Notes under the pieces: generated by a model
Seen by the model: only the letters and a program-made list of their open reading frames with translations
Told to the model about the DNA's origin: nothing
Databases searched by the model: none
From: Microlunatus lacustris
GTDB lineage: Bacteria > Actinomycetota > Actinomycetes > Propionibacteriales > Propionibacteriaceae
NCBI GenBank assembly: GCA_039527025.1
Contig: BAAAJN010000003.1
Location: 310,001 to 374,000 of the forward strand
Direction of reading: 5' to 3'
Length of the DNA stretch: 64,000 nt
Program-made: the position numbers and the translations under genes
In this document: in pieces, positions 1 through 8,474 of the stretch
Layout of the letters: each line of letters begins with the position of its first letter
Numbering within the stretch: position 1 is the stretch's first letter

Positions 1-402
1 CGGCAGCGGCGCGGGGCGATCGTCAACGTGGCCTCGGTGAACGGGCTGGCCTACTTCGGCAACGACGTCTACTCCGCCGCCAAGGCCGGCCTGGTGAGCC
101 TGACGCGCTCGGTCGCCGCCCGGCACGGCCGCGACGGCATCCGCTGCAACGCCGTCGCCCCCGGTACCATCGCCACCCCCACCTGGACGGAACGCGCCGG
201 GGCCGAGCCGGGGTTCCTGGAGCGGGTGGGCGGCTACTACCCGCTCGGCCGGGTGGGCCGACCGGAGGAGGTGGCCGACGCCATCGCCTTCCTCGCCTCT
301 GACCAGGCCTCCTGGATCACCGGCGTGACCCTGCCCGTCGACGGAGGCCTGCTGACCGGTCAGCTCGCCATGGCCCGGGACCTCACGTCGGGCCCGACGT
401 GA
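1..402 (+). CDS. SDR family oxidoreductase, 3' part only
   Basis: The frame is open from base 1, so the 5' end with the Rossmann glycine motif lies outside the window; about 133 codons are visible. What remains is the second half of a classical short-chain dehydrogenase: the strand ending in NVAS, the catalytic YSAAK motif, the NAVAPG segment and a C-terminal VDGG motif. It uses NAD(P)H on an unidentified alcohol or ketone. Its stop overlaps the start of the next gene (GTGA), so it is translationally coupled to the D-aminoacylase-type amidohydrolase. The substrate cannot be read from the sequence. Confidence 0.9.
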   Translation, partial: RQRRGAIVNVASVNGLAYFGNDVYSAAKAGLVSLTRSVAARHGRDGIRCNAVAPGTIATPTWTERAGAEPGFLERVGGYYPLGRVGRPEEVADAIAFLASDQASWITGVTLPVDGGLLTGQLAMARDLTSGPT

Positions 403-1952
403 CCCGGACCGCCCTCCGCGGCGGCACCCTGGTCGACGCCGACGGCGAGCGCCGGGGTGACCTGGTGCTGGCGGGCGGCCGGGTGGTCGACGCCGACCCG
501 ACCACGGCCGACGTCGTCGTCGACGCGTCCGGCCGGCTGCTGCTGCCCGGGTTCGTCGACGCCCACAGCCACGCCGACGCCGCCGTCTTCCAGCCCGAGG
601 TGGCGCTGGCCCTGCTCCGTCAGGGCGTGACCACCGTCGTCGCCGGCCAGGACGGCGTCTCCTTCGCCCCCGGGGACGGGGTTTTCGCCAGCCGCTACTT
701 CGCCGGGCTCAACGGCCGGCACCCGAGCTACCGCGGGCCCGGGGTGGCCGCGCTGCTGGCCGGCTACGACGGCACGACGCCGGTCAACGTGGGCTACCTG
801 GTGCCCGCGGGCACCGTCCGGGAGCAGGTCTGCGGGCTCCGACCCGGACCCGCCACGGCGGCCGAGGTGCGCGTGATGCAGGAGCTGGTGGCCGCGGGCC
901 TCGCCGAGGGGGCGCTCGGGCTCTCCACGGGGCTGGACTACGTGCCCGGCCTGTTCGCCGGCACCGACGAGATCACCGCGCTCTGCCGGCCGCTGGCAGG
1001 CGTCGACGGGCTCTACGTCACCCACATGCGCGGCGGCTACGAGGAGAACACGGCCGCCGGTCTGGAGGAGGTGGTGGCCATCTGCCGGGCCGCCGGGGTG
1101 CGCGGGCACGTCTCGCACCTGCACGCCCGCTCGGACCTGGTCCGGACGCTGGTGGACCAGGCCCGCGAGCTGGTCGACCTCACCTTCGACTCCTACCCGT
1201 ACTCGCGCGGGTCGTCGCTGCTCAGCATGCTGCTGCTCCCGCCGGAGCTGCTCGGTGGAGGCGTCGGCGCCTGCGTGGCCGCTCTGGCCGACCCCGCCGT
1301 CCGGGCGGCCGTGCTCACCGACTGGGTGCCGGTGCTGGCCGCGCGCGCTGACCTGGGTCCGCACTGGGCCGAGCACGTCCGCTATGCCCACGTCGCCGAC
1401 GCGGAGCACGGCTGGCTGCCCGGTCTGACCCTGGCCGAGGCGGCCCAGCGGGCCGGCACGTCGGCCGCCGAGCTCGGGCTGCAGGTGCTCGCCGCCTCCG
1501 ACCTCGAGGTGGGGGTGGTGATGCGGACGCCGGTCGAGCGCGACGACGCCGAGCTGGCGCTGGCCTTCACCCACCCGGCCCACGTCGGCGGCTCCGACGG
1601 CATCTACCGGGGAGCGGTGCCGCACCCGCGGGGCTACGGCACCTTCGCGCGCTACCTGCAGGTCTTCGCCGCCGAACGCGGCGACCTCAGCTGGTCCGAC
1701 TGCGTCCGGCACCTCAGCGCGCTGCCGGCCGAGCGGTTCGGGCTGACCGGCAGGGGGAGGCTGCGGCCCGGCTCCTGCGCCGACGTCGTGCTGCTGGACC
1801 CGGGCAGGGTGCGCTCCCGCGCGACCTACGACGACCCGCGCGCGCTCGCCGACGGCGTCGACGACGTGTGGGTCGACGGAGTCCGCGTGCTGGCCGGCGG
1901 CCAGCTGACCGGCGCCACGTCCGGTCGAGGGCTGCGGCGGGGCGTGGGCTGA
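399..1952 (+). CDS. D-aminoacylase / N-acyl-D-amino-acid deacylase family amidohydrolase
   Basis: 517 aa, close to the usual length of D-aminoacylases. The metal motif is GFVDAHSHAD (H56, H58), followed by GLSTGLDYVPG, a THMRGGYE segment, VSHLHA, and the C-terminal SDGIYRG and HPRGYGTFARYL motifs typical of the D-aminoacylase branch of amidohydrolases. Family members hydrolyse N-acyl-D-amino acids, and some act on dihydropyrimidine-like or other amide substrates. No signal peptide, so cytosolic. The GTG start overlaps the stop of the preceding SDR. The coupled dehydrogenase does not settle the substrate. Confidence 0.88.
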   Translation: MTRTALRGGTLVDADGERRGDLVLAGGRVVDADPTTADVVVDASGRLLLPGFVDAHSHADAAVFQPEVALALLRQGVTTVVAGQDGVSFAPGDGVFASRYFAGLNGRHPSYRGPGVAALLAGYDGTTPVNVGYLVPAGTVREQVCGLRPGPATAAEVRVMQELVAAGLAEGALGLSTGLDYVPGLFAGTDEITALCRPLAGVDGLYVTHMRGGYEENTAAGLEEVVAICRAAGVRGHVSHLHARSDLVRTLVDQARELVDLTFDSYPYSRGSSLLSMLLLPPELLGGGVGACVAALADPAVRAAVLTDWVPVLAARADLGPHWAEHVRYAHVADAEHGWLPGLTLAEAAQRAGTSAAELGLQVLAASDLEVGVVMRTPVERDDAELALAFTHPAHVGGSDGIYRGAVPHPRGYGTFARYLQVFAAERGDLSWSDCVRHLSALPAERFGLTGRGRLRPGSCADVVLLDPGRVRSRATYDDPRALADGVDDVWVDGVRVLAGGQLTGATSGRGLRRGVG

Positions 1953-1974
1953 GCGTCAGCCCGGGGGACAGTTC

Positions 1975-2190
1975 TCAGTGGAACTGGGGGACGATCAGGT
2001 ACAGTCCGAACAGGACGAGCAACCCGGCCAGGCCCAGCAGGCCGTAGCCCGCCGGCAGTGCGACCGAGCCGGAGCGTCCGCGGGCCGCCACCACCAGCCG
2101 GATCCCCGCCGAGAGCAGGATCACGAAGAGCACGGACATGCCGATCGAGACGACTCCCACGAGCACCAGGGCCCACCAGTCGATGTTCAT
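1975..2190 (-). CDS. Small two-helix membrane protein coupled to pit
   Basis: 71 aa with two hydrophobic helices (about residues 6-33 and 47-67) joined by a short basic loop. The ATG overlaps the stop of the phosphate transporter (ATGA), so the two are translationally coupled. I know no characterised function. Small membrane proteins behind pit genes occur in other actinobacteria, so an accessory or stability role for the transporter is a fair inference, not shown here. A longer frame running back to 2766 is only a shadow of pit. Confidence 0.75.
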   Translation of the reverse strand: MNIDWWALVLVGVVSIGMSVLFVILLSAGIRLVVAARGRSGSVALPAGYGLLGLAGLLVLFGLYLIVPQFH

Positions 2191-3413
2191 CGCGAACCCG
2201 CCTCGGTGCGGGCAGGAGGGGATCCGCGATCGTGGTCGACGTCGTCCCCGGCCGCCTCGTCCCCGTGGGGCCGGGGCCCGCTGTAGTTGCGTGCGCTGGC
2301 GAAGACCATCACCTCGGCGCTGTCGGTGACGTTCTGGTGGTCGACCTTGTGCCGGCGGGAGAAGGCGTAGATGACGCCGCAGGCGGCGGTCAGCAGGACC
2401 AGCAGCACGACGACCCCGGCGGTGCCCTGCTCGGCGACGAGGGCGGACAGCCCACCGACCAGCCCCGCGGCCGGCAGCGTCAGCAGCCAGGCGGAGACCA
2501 TCCGGCGGGCGACGCCCCAGCGGACCTCGGCGCCCTCGCGGCCGACGCCCGAGCCGAGGATGGCGCCGGTGCTGACGTGGGTGGTGGAGAGGCCGAAACC
2601 GAGGTGGGAGGAGGCCAGGATGGTCGCGGTGGTCGCGGCGCCCGAGGCTGCGCCTTGGGGGGTCTCGATCTCGACGATGCCCTTGCCCATCGTGCGCATG
2701 ATCCGCCAGCCGCCGGAGTAGGTGCCCAGGCCGATGGCCAGACCGGCGGCGATGATCACCCACCACTGCGGGCCCGTGTCGGCCTGCTGGAGGCCGGCGG
2801 CGATGAGCACCAGCGTGATCACGCCCATCGTCTTCTGGCCGTCGGAGGTGCCGTGCGCCAGGGCCACCAGCGAGGCGGTGAAGGCCTGCCCGTACTTGAA
2901 CCCGGCGTCGGTCTGGCTGCGGTCGGCGCCGCGGGTGATGCGGTAGGCGATCCGGGTGGCGACGGCGGCAGCGAGGCCGGCGACCAGCGGCGCGACCAGG
3001 GCCGGCAGCAGCACCTTGGAGACGATCACCCAGCCGTGCACCGTGCTCATGCCGGCACCGACGACCACCGCGCCGATGAGGCCACCGAACAGGGCGTGCG
3101 AGGAGCTGGAGGGCAGGCCGAGCAGCCAGGTGAGCAGGTTCCAGATGATCGCCCCCACCAGTCCGGCCAGGATGATCGGCGCGGTGATCAGGGCCTCGTC
3201 GAAGAAGCCGCCCGAGATCGTCTTGGCCACCTCGGTGGACAGGCAGGCGCCGACGAGGTTGAGGACCGCGGCGATGATCACCGCGGTACGCGGCCGCAGG
3301 GCGCCGGTGGCGATGGGACCGGCCATCGCGTTGGCGCTGTCGTGGAAGCCGTTGGTGAAGTCGAAGACCAGGGCGACGACGATGACGGCGATCACGACGA
3401 ACAGCACGGTCAC
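2187..3413 (-). CDS. pit: Inorganic phosphate transporter, PiT family
   Basis: 408 aa polytopic membrane protein. The N-terminal repeat has FDFTNGFHDSANAMA and the second half keeps a weaker version around ALAHGTSDGQKTMG; GLPSSSSHALFGGLIGA and the LSTTHVSTGAILG segment are family signatures. PiT proteins take up metal-phosphate in symport with protons. GTG start, with a plausible AGGACGAG ribosome site just upstream. The gene continues by overlap into a 71-aa membrane protein. No PhoU-like gene lies upstream in this window. Confidence 0.93.
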   Translation of the reverse strand: MTVLFVVIAVIVVALVFDFTNGFHDSANAMAGPIATGALRPRTAVIIAAVLNLVGACLSTEVAKTISGGFFDEALITAPIILAGLVGAIIWNLLTWLLGLPSSSSHALFGGLIGAVVVGAGMSTVHGWVIVSKVLLPALVAPLVAGLAAAVATRIAYRITRGADRSQTDAGFKYGQAFTASLVALAHGTSDGQKTMGVITLVLIAAGLQQADTGPQWWVIIAAGLAIGLGTYSGGWRIMRTMGKGIVEIETPQGAASGAATTATILASSHLGFGLSTTHVSTGAILGSGVGREGAEVRWGVARRMVSAWLLTLPAAGLVGGLSALVAEQGTAGVVVLLVLLTAACGVIYAFSRRHKVDHQNVTDSAEVMVFASARNYSGPRPHGDEAAGDDVDHDRGSPPARTEAGSR

Positions 3414-3604
3414 GTCGCTCGTCCTATCTGCAGGGTGGTGCGTCGGCGCTCCCAGGGCGACGCTCTGGTAGCCGTCGGGTGAACTCTAGGAGAACGGCAG
3501 GCGATGTCAAACGTGCCGACGAGACCACGGGAAAGGGTGGATCGGTCCGTTCGCGGAGGCTGCGGGCGGGGAGGCAGCGGCACCACGTCGAACCGATCGG
3601 CGCG

Positions 3605-3634
3605 CCCGGTCAGCCTCCGCGGCTGAGCACCGGG
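3605..3634 (-). terminator. Hairpin downstream of the minus-strand fragment
   Basis: Arms CCCGGT/ACCGGG and CAGCC/GGCTG stack around a 5-nt loop with a 3-nt bulge. No T-run follows. It lies 28 nt after the stop of the minus-strand fragment ending at 3663, which suits a transcript end there. Confidence 0.4.
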
Positions 3635-3662
3635 CGGCCGGCCTGAGGCCCGTGGCCAGCTG

Positions 3663-3905
3663 TCAGCGGACCACGACTTCTCGGCATCCGAGACCGGCAC
3701 GGGTGCCCGGCCCGACGTCCTCACCGAACGTGCACACGGTGTGGTGCCCACGGGTCGCCTTGAAGGTCACTTCGAACTCCTGAGCTCCAGTCCGGACCTC
3801 AAGTCGACGAACCGGTAGCCCTGGCTGATGGACACCGCCGACGAGTCGGTCGAACGCCGCGGAGAACGGCACGCATCCTGCCCGGGCGCGCAGGATGCGC
3901 CACAC
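3663..3905 (-). pseudogene. C-terminal remnant of a secreted actinobacterial wall-protein module
   Basis: The frame ends with HTVCTFGEDVGPGTRAGLGC followed by REVVVR. This closely resembles the end of the repeat module found at the C-terminus of many actinobacterial exported proteins (pattern HTVC.yg.NVG.GTn..LGCR.V.V). Codon use in the last 40 codons is strongly GC3-biased, as in a real gene. Upstream, module-like pieces (GVRP, SAVSISQGYR) appear in the two other minus-strand frames, suggesting at least two frameshifts. No signal peptide or catalytic domain remains before the divergent gene at 3962. I read it as a decayed 3' end; a short expressed ORF is the alternative. Confidence 0.5.
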
Positions 3906-3961
3906 TGGCCGAGGCCCCTCAGCGGTGGTCGCTCGGATGTCTCGGGGAGACGGAGTCAGCT

Positions 3962-5344
3962 GTGTTCAGTCTCTCGACCAGGGAACGTCGTCCGACGCTG
4001 TCGCTCGCCGCGGCAGTGGCAGCTGCGGGGCTGGTGGTCGCCGGCGCCGCCGCCCCCACACCAGCGCGCGCCATGGCCTTCTCCCTGCCCCTGGGCGACG
4101 CTGATCTGACCGAGGTGCGGAGCGTCCAGCCGCTCGCGCGCGGAGTGGAGCTGGTGCGCATCGTGCGTGGCGTCGTCCCGACGACCTTGGCCATCCCGAG
4201 TCTGGTCACGCCGAGAGCACCAGTGGAGCGCGGCACCGTGCTACCCGACAGCGTCACGAGCAGCGGCACTCCCACGGACGCGGTCTCGAGCGCCCTGACC
4301 GCGACGACGACCCGCGGCCCGTGGCGGGTCAGCATTCTCAGCGTCGACCCGCGCATCGCGGGAGGCCATCTCCGAGCCACCTACGGCCCCGACTTGTCAC
4401 AGGTGGAGACGACGTCGGAGCTGGTCCGTCAATCGGGTGCGCTCGCCGGCGTGAACGCGTCCTTCTTCACGTTCGACAAGAGTCCGCAGTACCCGGGCGA
4501 GCCGGTCGGGCTCGGGATCTACAGGGGCGCGGTGCTGAGCGAGCCCGCCGCTGTCCGTCCGGAGGTGGACTTCGTGCTCGACGCCAGAACCAGCAGGGTC
4601 CTCGTGGGTCGGCTGACCTGGACCGGCAGCATGAAGAACCGCACCACCGACGTCACCCTCCGCCTGGACCATCTGAACCACCCGCCCGTGGTTCCTGCGA
4701 GCTGCACCAAGATCGTGGATCCGACCACGTGCACGGCCTCGGGTGACGTCGTGCATGTTGACCGCCGCTTCGGCCCCACACCGAAGGGCCGCGGGGTCGA
4801 GGTCGTGCTCGACCGCTCCGGCTGCCTGGTGCGGCTCAGCAAGACCCGAGGAACGGTGCTGGCCAGTGGCCAGAGCGCAGTACAGGCCACCGGTCGGCAG
4901 ACCTTGAAGCTTCTCGCCCTGGTGAAGAAGGGATGTCTGAGTCGTCGGGTGACGCTGCTGGATGAGAAGAAGAAGGCGGTGAAGCTGACCTCCTCCACCT
5001 TCGGCGTGGCTGGCCGTTACCGGTTGACGGAGCGCGGACGCGTGGTCGTGCCCCGGAGCAGCGGCTCCTTCTTCTCCCGGCACCCGCGGACGATCGCCGG
5101 TCAGACCTCGGACGGCAAGATCCTGCTGGTCACCATCGACGGCCGGCAGGCCGGCAGCGTGGGGGCCACCCTGAGCGAGGCCGCGGCGGTCGCCCAGGCC
5201 CTGGACCTCACCGACTCGGTCAACCTCGACGGGGGCGGCTCGACCGCGATGGTGGCCGGCGGGATGCTGGTCAACCAGCCGAGCGGCGGGATCGAGCGGA
5301 GGGTCGGCGATGCCTTGGTCTACGTCGACAAGCCCTTCAGCTGA
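3962..5344 (+). CDS. Secreted phosphodiester glycosidase (NAGPA-domain) family protein
   Basis: 460 aa with an N-terminal export signal (basic start, then AAAVAAAGLVVAGAAAPTPA with cleavage after PARA). The family core is visible in GVNASFFTF near residue 160 and in the C-terminal VNLDGGGSTAMV with a preceding ITIDGRQ-like strand, the hallmark of the phosphodiester glycosidase domain (PF09992). Relatives remove GlcNAc-1-phosphate caps or process wall or exopolysaccharide phosphodiesters. A middle section (about 210-330) with a CTKIVDPTTC cysteine pair is an insertion I cannot assign. GTG start. It stands alone, upstream of tRNA-Arg. Confidence 0.8.
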   Translation: MFSLSTRERRPTLSLAAAVAAAGLVVAGAAAPTPARAMAFSLPLGDADLTEVRSVQPLARGVELVRIVRGVVPTTLAIPSLVTPRAPVERGTVLPDSVTSSGTPTDAVSSALTATTTRGPWRVSILSVDPRIAGGHLRATYGPDLSQVETTSELVRQSGALAGVNASFFTFDKSPQYPGEPVGLGIYRGAVLSEPAAVRPEVDFVLDARTSRVLVGRLTWTGSMKNRTTDVTLRLDHLNHPPVVPASCTKIVDPTTCTASGDVVHVDRRFGPTPKGRGVEVVLDRSGCLVRLSKTRGTVLASGQSAVQATGRQTLKLLALVKKGCLSRRVTLLDEKKKAVKLTSSTFGVAGRYRLTERGRVVVPRSSGSFFSRHPRTIAGQTSDGKILLVTIDGRQAGSVGATLSEAAAVAQALDLTDSVNLDGGGSTAMVAGGMLVNQPSGGIERRVGDALVYVDKPFS

Positions 5345-5418
5345 CGCGCGGCGGTCCTTCGATTTCGGTGTCGCCGCACTGTTCCGCTATCCTCTTCCAG
5401 TCGTCACGACGGCGACAG

Positions 5419-5494
5419 GCACCCGTAGCTCAACGGATAGAGCATCTGACTACGGATCAGAAGGTTGGGAGTTCGAGTCTCTCCGGGTGCGCCA
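5419..5494 (+). tRNA. tRNA-Arg (anticodon ACG)
   Basis: The cloverleaf can be drawn fully: acceptor GCACCCG/CGGGTGC, D-arm GCTC/GAGC, anticodon stem TCTGA/TCAGA with loop CTACGGA giving anticodon ACG, T-arm with TTCGAGT loop, discriminator G and an encoded CCA. It would read CGU/CGC/CGA after A-to-I editing of the wobble base. No integrase or repeated 3' tRNA segment is nearby, so I see no sign of use as an attachment site. The 286 nt that follow hold no gene I can support. Confidence 0.97.
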
Positions 5495-5724
5495 GCAAGG
5501 CCCCTCGTCAGCGGATGGTCGCTGGCCCTCGATGCAGTGATCGCGCTGATCGCCATGGAATTTGGGAGCCAACGCCCCCGCAGGAGTGCATCAGACGTCA
5601 GCCCCGCCGCACGACGTCGATGGTCGCACGTGGGACCCCTGTGATAGCGCTGTCCACGAGGGCGGGTTCGACCAGCCGACTTGCTCCCGCAGTGAACTCA
5701 CCGATGCGGAACGACCGGAAGAAA

Positions 5725-5767
5725 CGCGGAGGGTGGCCCCAGGACGTGCCCCGGGACCACCTCCGCG
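5725..5767 (-). terminator. Terminator hairpin of the arabinanase gene
   Basis: CGCGGAGG(G)TGG pairs with CCACCTCCGCG with one bulged G, enclosing a GC-rich loop. It lies 13 nt past the stop of the minus-strand gene at 5781. Confidence 0.6.
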
Positions 5768-5780
5768 ACGTCGCTGTCGG

Positions 5781-8069
5781 TCAGCCGACGTGCTCGAGCT
5801 GCCACTGCTGCGGCGGGGCGAGGTTCGCGATCGGCCGGATCGCCCGGACGGCGCCGACGACGTTCGTGCGGATGATCCCGCGGTCGTTGTCGATCTCCAG
5901 GGCGAGATCCGTCGCCGGGTTGGAGAAGCGCAGGAAGCCGTGACCCGTGTCCTCGATGGACCACGCCTGCAGCGCAGCCCTCGTCGAGGTGGAGCTCGGG
6001 TTCCGCACGGCCTTGTCGCACGGCGTGGCGTGGATCGGAGTGCCCACCGTGCCGGAGTCGTCGTACACCGCGAGGCACCTGGCGGTGCGGCCCGGGCCGG
6101 CGACGCTGACGAGGCGGTAGAGCCCGTTCGCCGCGTGGTCGAGTCGCCACGCCTGCGCGGCGCTGCCGTCGACGCAGGTCGACTGGATGACCGCGCCGGG
6201 GGTCGACGTGAGGCACTGGGTGCCCTTGACCGGGTTGTGCAGCTGGTTCTCGGTCGTCACGGGCACGACTGCCTCGGCAGTGTTGCCCGAGGGCGACGAG
6301 TCGGTGACCTGGGCGCCGCCGGCCTCGTCGAACTGGTACCAGGCGACGTCGCCACCGCCGACCGCGGTTCCGCCACCGGGAGCCGTCGTCAGCGCGAGCA
6401 TCTCCTCGGAGGAGAGCGCGCGGCTGAAGATGTTGAAGTCGTCGACCGTCCCGTTGAGCCCCGGGTCGGCGGCGAACTGGGAGCGTCCGATGTAGTTGTT
6501 GAACGTGCGGCCGAGGGCGGCGGGCCGGACCGTGAAGTTGGTGTTCGTGCGGACCGGCAGACCGTTGACCCACAGGGTCGCGGTCGTCCCGCTGGCCGAG
6601 ACCGCGACGTGCGTCCATTCGGTGGACACCGGCACGCTGTTGCCGGTGCCAGGGGCGGGAACCGTCCCGCCGCCGTTCGTCGGCGTGACGACCTCGAAGC
6701 GGAGGCCGGTCGGCGTCGCCCCCGCGGCCGGGGTCAGGAACATGAAGTTGCCGGTGGTGTCCCCGAAGTCGAAGATGCGGGCCCAGTTCTGGGCGGCGGC
6801 GGTGGATCCCCGCTTGAGCCAGGTCGAGATCGTGAAGTCGCCCGTGAGGCCGCTGACGATGCCGTCGGGCATCTCGACGTACTGGATCGGGCTCGCGCCG
6901 TTGAGCTGGACGGCGGTGCCGAAGGCGGCGGTGGGCCCGGCGACCCGCTCGATGGGGGGCATCGTGAAGGGCTTCGCCTCGCTCACCAGCCGCACCGTGC
7001 TGCCGTTCGTCAGGTCGTAGCTGCCTCCGCCGGCTTCGGTGAAGGAGGGCCAGCCGTCGCGCCACTCCATCGGCCGGAGCCCGAGGGTGTTCGCCCCGTT
7101 CCCGCCGCGGTAGGCGTGGTAGACGAGGTAGTTGATGCCGTCCTCGGTGTAGACGTCGGCGCCGCCGGGGGCCCGGTAGAGCCCGGCCGGCGTGACCCCG
7201 GGCGCGGACTGCCGCGTGTCGAGCAGGACCGTGCCGCCGCCCTGGTCGAGGCGCACGCCGTCCTGGTCGACGTACGGGCCCGTGATGCTCGTCGAGCGAC
7301 CGACCGTCGTCTTGTAGGTGGACGCCGCCCCGTTGCAGCACCGGTCCCAGGCCGTGGTGAGGTAGTAGTAGCCGTCGCGGTGGAAGATCGTCGGGGCCTC
7401 GATGGGGTTGTCGTCGGCACGGCGGGAGGCGAGCAGCGTCGGCTCCCCAACCACGCTCACCAGGTCCGCCCCCAGCTTCTGGACGACGATGCCGGCCGAG
7501 AACGAGCCCCAGGTCAGCCACCAGGCGCCGTCGGCGTCCTGGACCATGTCGGGGTCGATCGCGTTGAAGTTGATCGGCGCGCCCGGTGCGGCGAGGTTGC
7601 CCGACGTGACGACCGGGCGTCCGAGGTCGACGTAGCTGCTGGGGACCTCGGGGGTCTTGGTCGTCTTGACGCCGATCGCGGAGGTGTTCGACCCGAAGCT
7701 CGACTGCGAGTAGTAGTAGTAGAAGGTGTCGCCGATCCGCGTCAGGTCCGGCGCCCACAGCGTGCTGGAGTTCGGCACGCTGAAGGTCCACGGGGCCCGG
7801 GTGACGCTCCCGACGCGCACCCAGGGACCGTTCTTGGTCGGCGCGGTGCGGATCGCGTTGTGGCTGTCGGCGAGGATGTAGCCCCCGGTCGTGGGGTCCT
7901 TGGTCATCGTCGGGTCGTGGACGCCGACGTCGCCGGTGAGGGCGAGCTGGCCGGACGGCTGTGGCGGGGATGTCGTGTCGGCGAGGGCGGGGACGCCGGT
8001 GAGAGCGAGCCCGAGGGTGGCGAGGACGGCGAGCGACGCTCGACCTCGGGCGCGGAGGGATGACGGCAC
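5781..8069 (-). CDS. Secreted GH43 arabinan endo-1,5-alpha-L-arabinosidase with LamG and ricin-type modules
   Basis: 762 aa. GTG start chosen for a GGAGAT ribosome site 6 nt upstream and a signal peptide right after it (ending VPALA-DT). The GH43 catalytic triad is visible: HDPTM with base D52, NAIDPDMVQD with D172, and PIEAPTIFHRDGYYYLT with acid E224. GSFSAGIV and the CCNG loop are typical of endo-arabinanases. A LamG/concanavalin domain follows (about 380-540), then a ricin B-type carbohydrate-binding trefoil (about 590-760). The enzyme would cut arabinan outside the cell. It is monocistronic. The upstream palindrome and tandem repeat suggest specific control. No arabinose catabolism genes are adjacent. 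Confidence 0.9.
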   Translation of the reverse strand: MPSSLRARGRASLAVLATLGLALTGVPALADTTSPPQPSGQLALTGDVGVHDPTMTKDPTTGGYILADSHNAIRTAPTKNGPWVRVGSVTRAPWTFSVPNSSTLWAPDLTRIGDTFYYYYSQSSFGSNTSAIGVKTTKTPEVPSSYVDLGRPVVTSGNLAAPGAPINFNAIDPDMVQDADGAWWLTWGSFSAGIVVQKLGADLVSVVGEPTLLASRRADDNPIEAPTIFHRDGYYYLTTAWDRCCNGAASTYKTTVGRSTSITGPYVDQDGVRLDQGGGTVLLDTRQSAPGVTPAGLYRAPGGADVYTEDGINYLVYHAYRGGNGANTLGLRPMEWRDGWPSFTEAGGGSYDLTNGSTVRLVSEAKPFTMPPIERVAGPTAAFGTAVQLNGASPIQYVEMPDGIVSGLTGDFTISTWLKRGSTAAAQNWARIFDFGDTTGNFMFLTPAAGATPTGLRFEVVTPTNGGGTVPAPGTGNSVPVSTEWTHVAVSASGTTATLWVNGLPVRTNTNFTVRPAALGRTFNNYIGRSQFAADPGLNGTVDDFNIFSRALSSEEMLALTTAPGGGTAVGGGDVAWYQFDEAGGAQVTDSSPSGNTAEAVVPVTTENQLHNPVKGTQCLTSTPGAVIQSTCVDGSAAQAWRLDHAANGLYRLVSVAGPGRTARCLAVYDDSGTVGTPIHATPCDKAVRNPSSTSTRAALQAWSIEDTGHGFLRFSNPATDLALEIDNDRGIIRTNVVGAVRAIRPIANLAPPQQWQLEHVG

Positions 8070-8123
8070 GGGGGGATCTCCATTCTTCGACTGCGATGTC
8101 GGTCGGAGCTGGCTGGGCCGCTT

Positions 8124-8139
8124 TCTACATCGTTGTAGA
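8124..8139. promoter_or_regulatory. Perfect palindrome upstream of arabinanase (operator candidate)
   Basis: TCTACA-TCGT-TGTAGA, perfect 6-bp arms, 55 nt before the arabinanase start. Position and symmetry suit an operator for a LacI- or GntR-type sugar regulator, but no such regulator gene is adjacent. Confidence 0.5.
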
Positions 8140-8157
8140 GGGCGTAAGGCGACCTTA

Positions 8158-8215
8158 GGGGAATACCCGACTCCTGTAAAGGAATCGGGGAATACCCGAC
8201 TCCGGTAAAGGAATC
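8158..8215. repeat. Two tandem 29-bp repeats upstream of arabinanase
   Basis: Two head-to-tail copies (8158-8186, 8187-8215) starting GGGGAATACCCGACTCC and differing at one base (CTG versus CGG). Each contains an imperfect palindrome, GACTCC-N6-GGAATC. The repeat is AT-richer than its surroundings. Placed 90-150 nt before the arabinanase start, it looks like a duplicated activator or repressor site. The whole 8070-8474 stretch contains no gene I can support. Confidence 0.7.
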
Positions 8216-8244
8216 GACGACTTCCAGTCAGACCGAGCGATACG

Positions 8245-8271
8245 TGCCGGGCGACATCGTGGCGCCCGGCA
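8245..8271. terminator. Perfect 9-bp stem-loop
   Basis: TGCCGGGCG pairs perfectly with CGCCCGGCA around a 9-nt loop, without a T-run. It could end mazG transcription reading leftward, though it lies some 200 nt beyond that stop. Confidence 0.35.
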
Positions 8272-8345
8272 GCCGGTGCTGGTTGACCCGGCCGTGGCGG
8301 AGCTCGCAAACGCCGAGCCGCCCGCCGTCCTGTCCCGTCCCGCGG

Positions 8346-8401
8346 GCCGACCCTCGTGCGGAGCACGTCAGTGACCCACCGTCGTGCGGGGCACGCAGTT
8401 G
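8346..8401. repeat. Pair of 28-bp hairpin repeats, left copy
   Basis: Two adjacent 28-bp units (8346-8373 and 8374-8401), each centred on CGTGC-GGA-GCACG or CGTGC-GGG-GCACG. The first unit is identical over 28 bp to the unit at 9547-9574. The pair lies 73 nt past the 3' end of mazG. Small, extragenic, at a gene 3' end and palindromic, it resembles REP-type elements. Confidence 0.75.
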
Positions 8402-8474
8402 CCGACCGCCAACTGGCACGGGCGGGCTTGAGGTACGGCTCGCAGGTACAGGAACGCCAGCTGCGGGTTGCTGG

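Noticed and set aside
5419..5494. Genomic-island attachment site at tRNA-Arg
   Set aside because: No integrase, no repeated 3' tRNA segment and no change of composition downstream.
5562..8063. Long plus-strand open frame opposite the arabinanase gene
   Set aside because: It is the antisense shadow of a convincing GH43 gene; its translation is low-complexity G/R/V/A/D sequence with no domain.
8346..8401. CRISPR-like array
   Set aside because: Units are directly adjacent 28-bp palindromes without spacers, and no cas genes are present.
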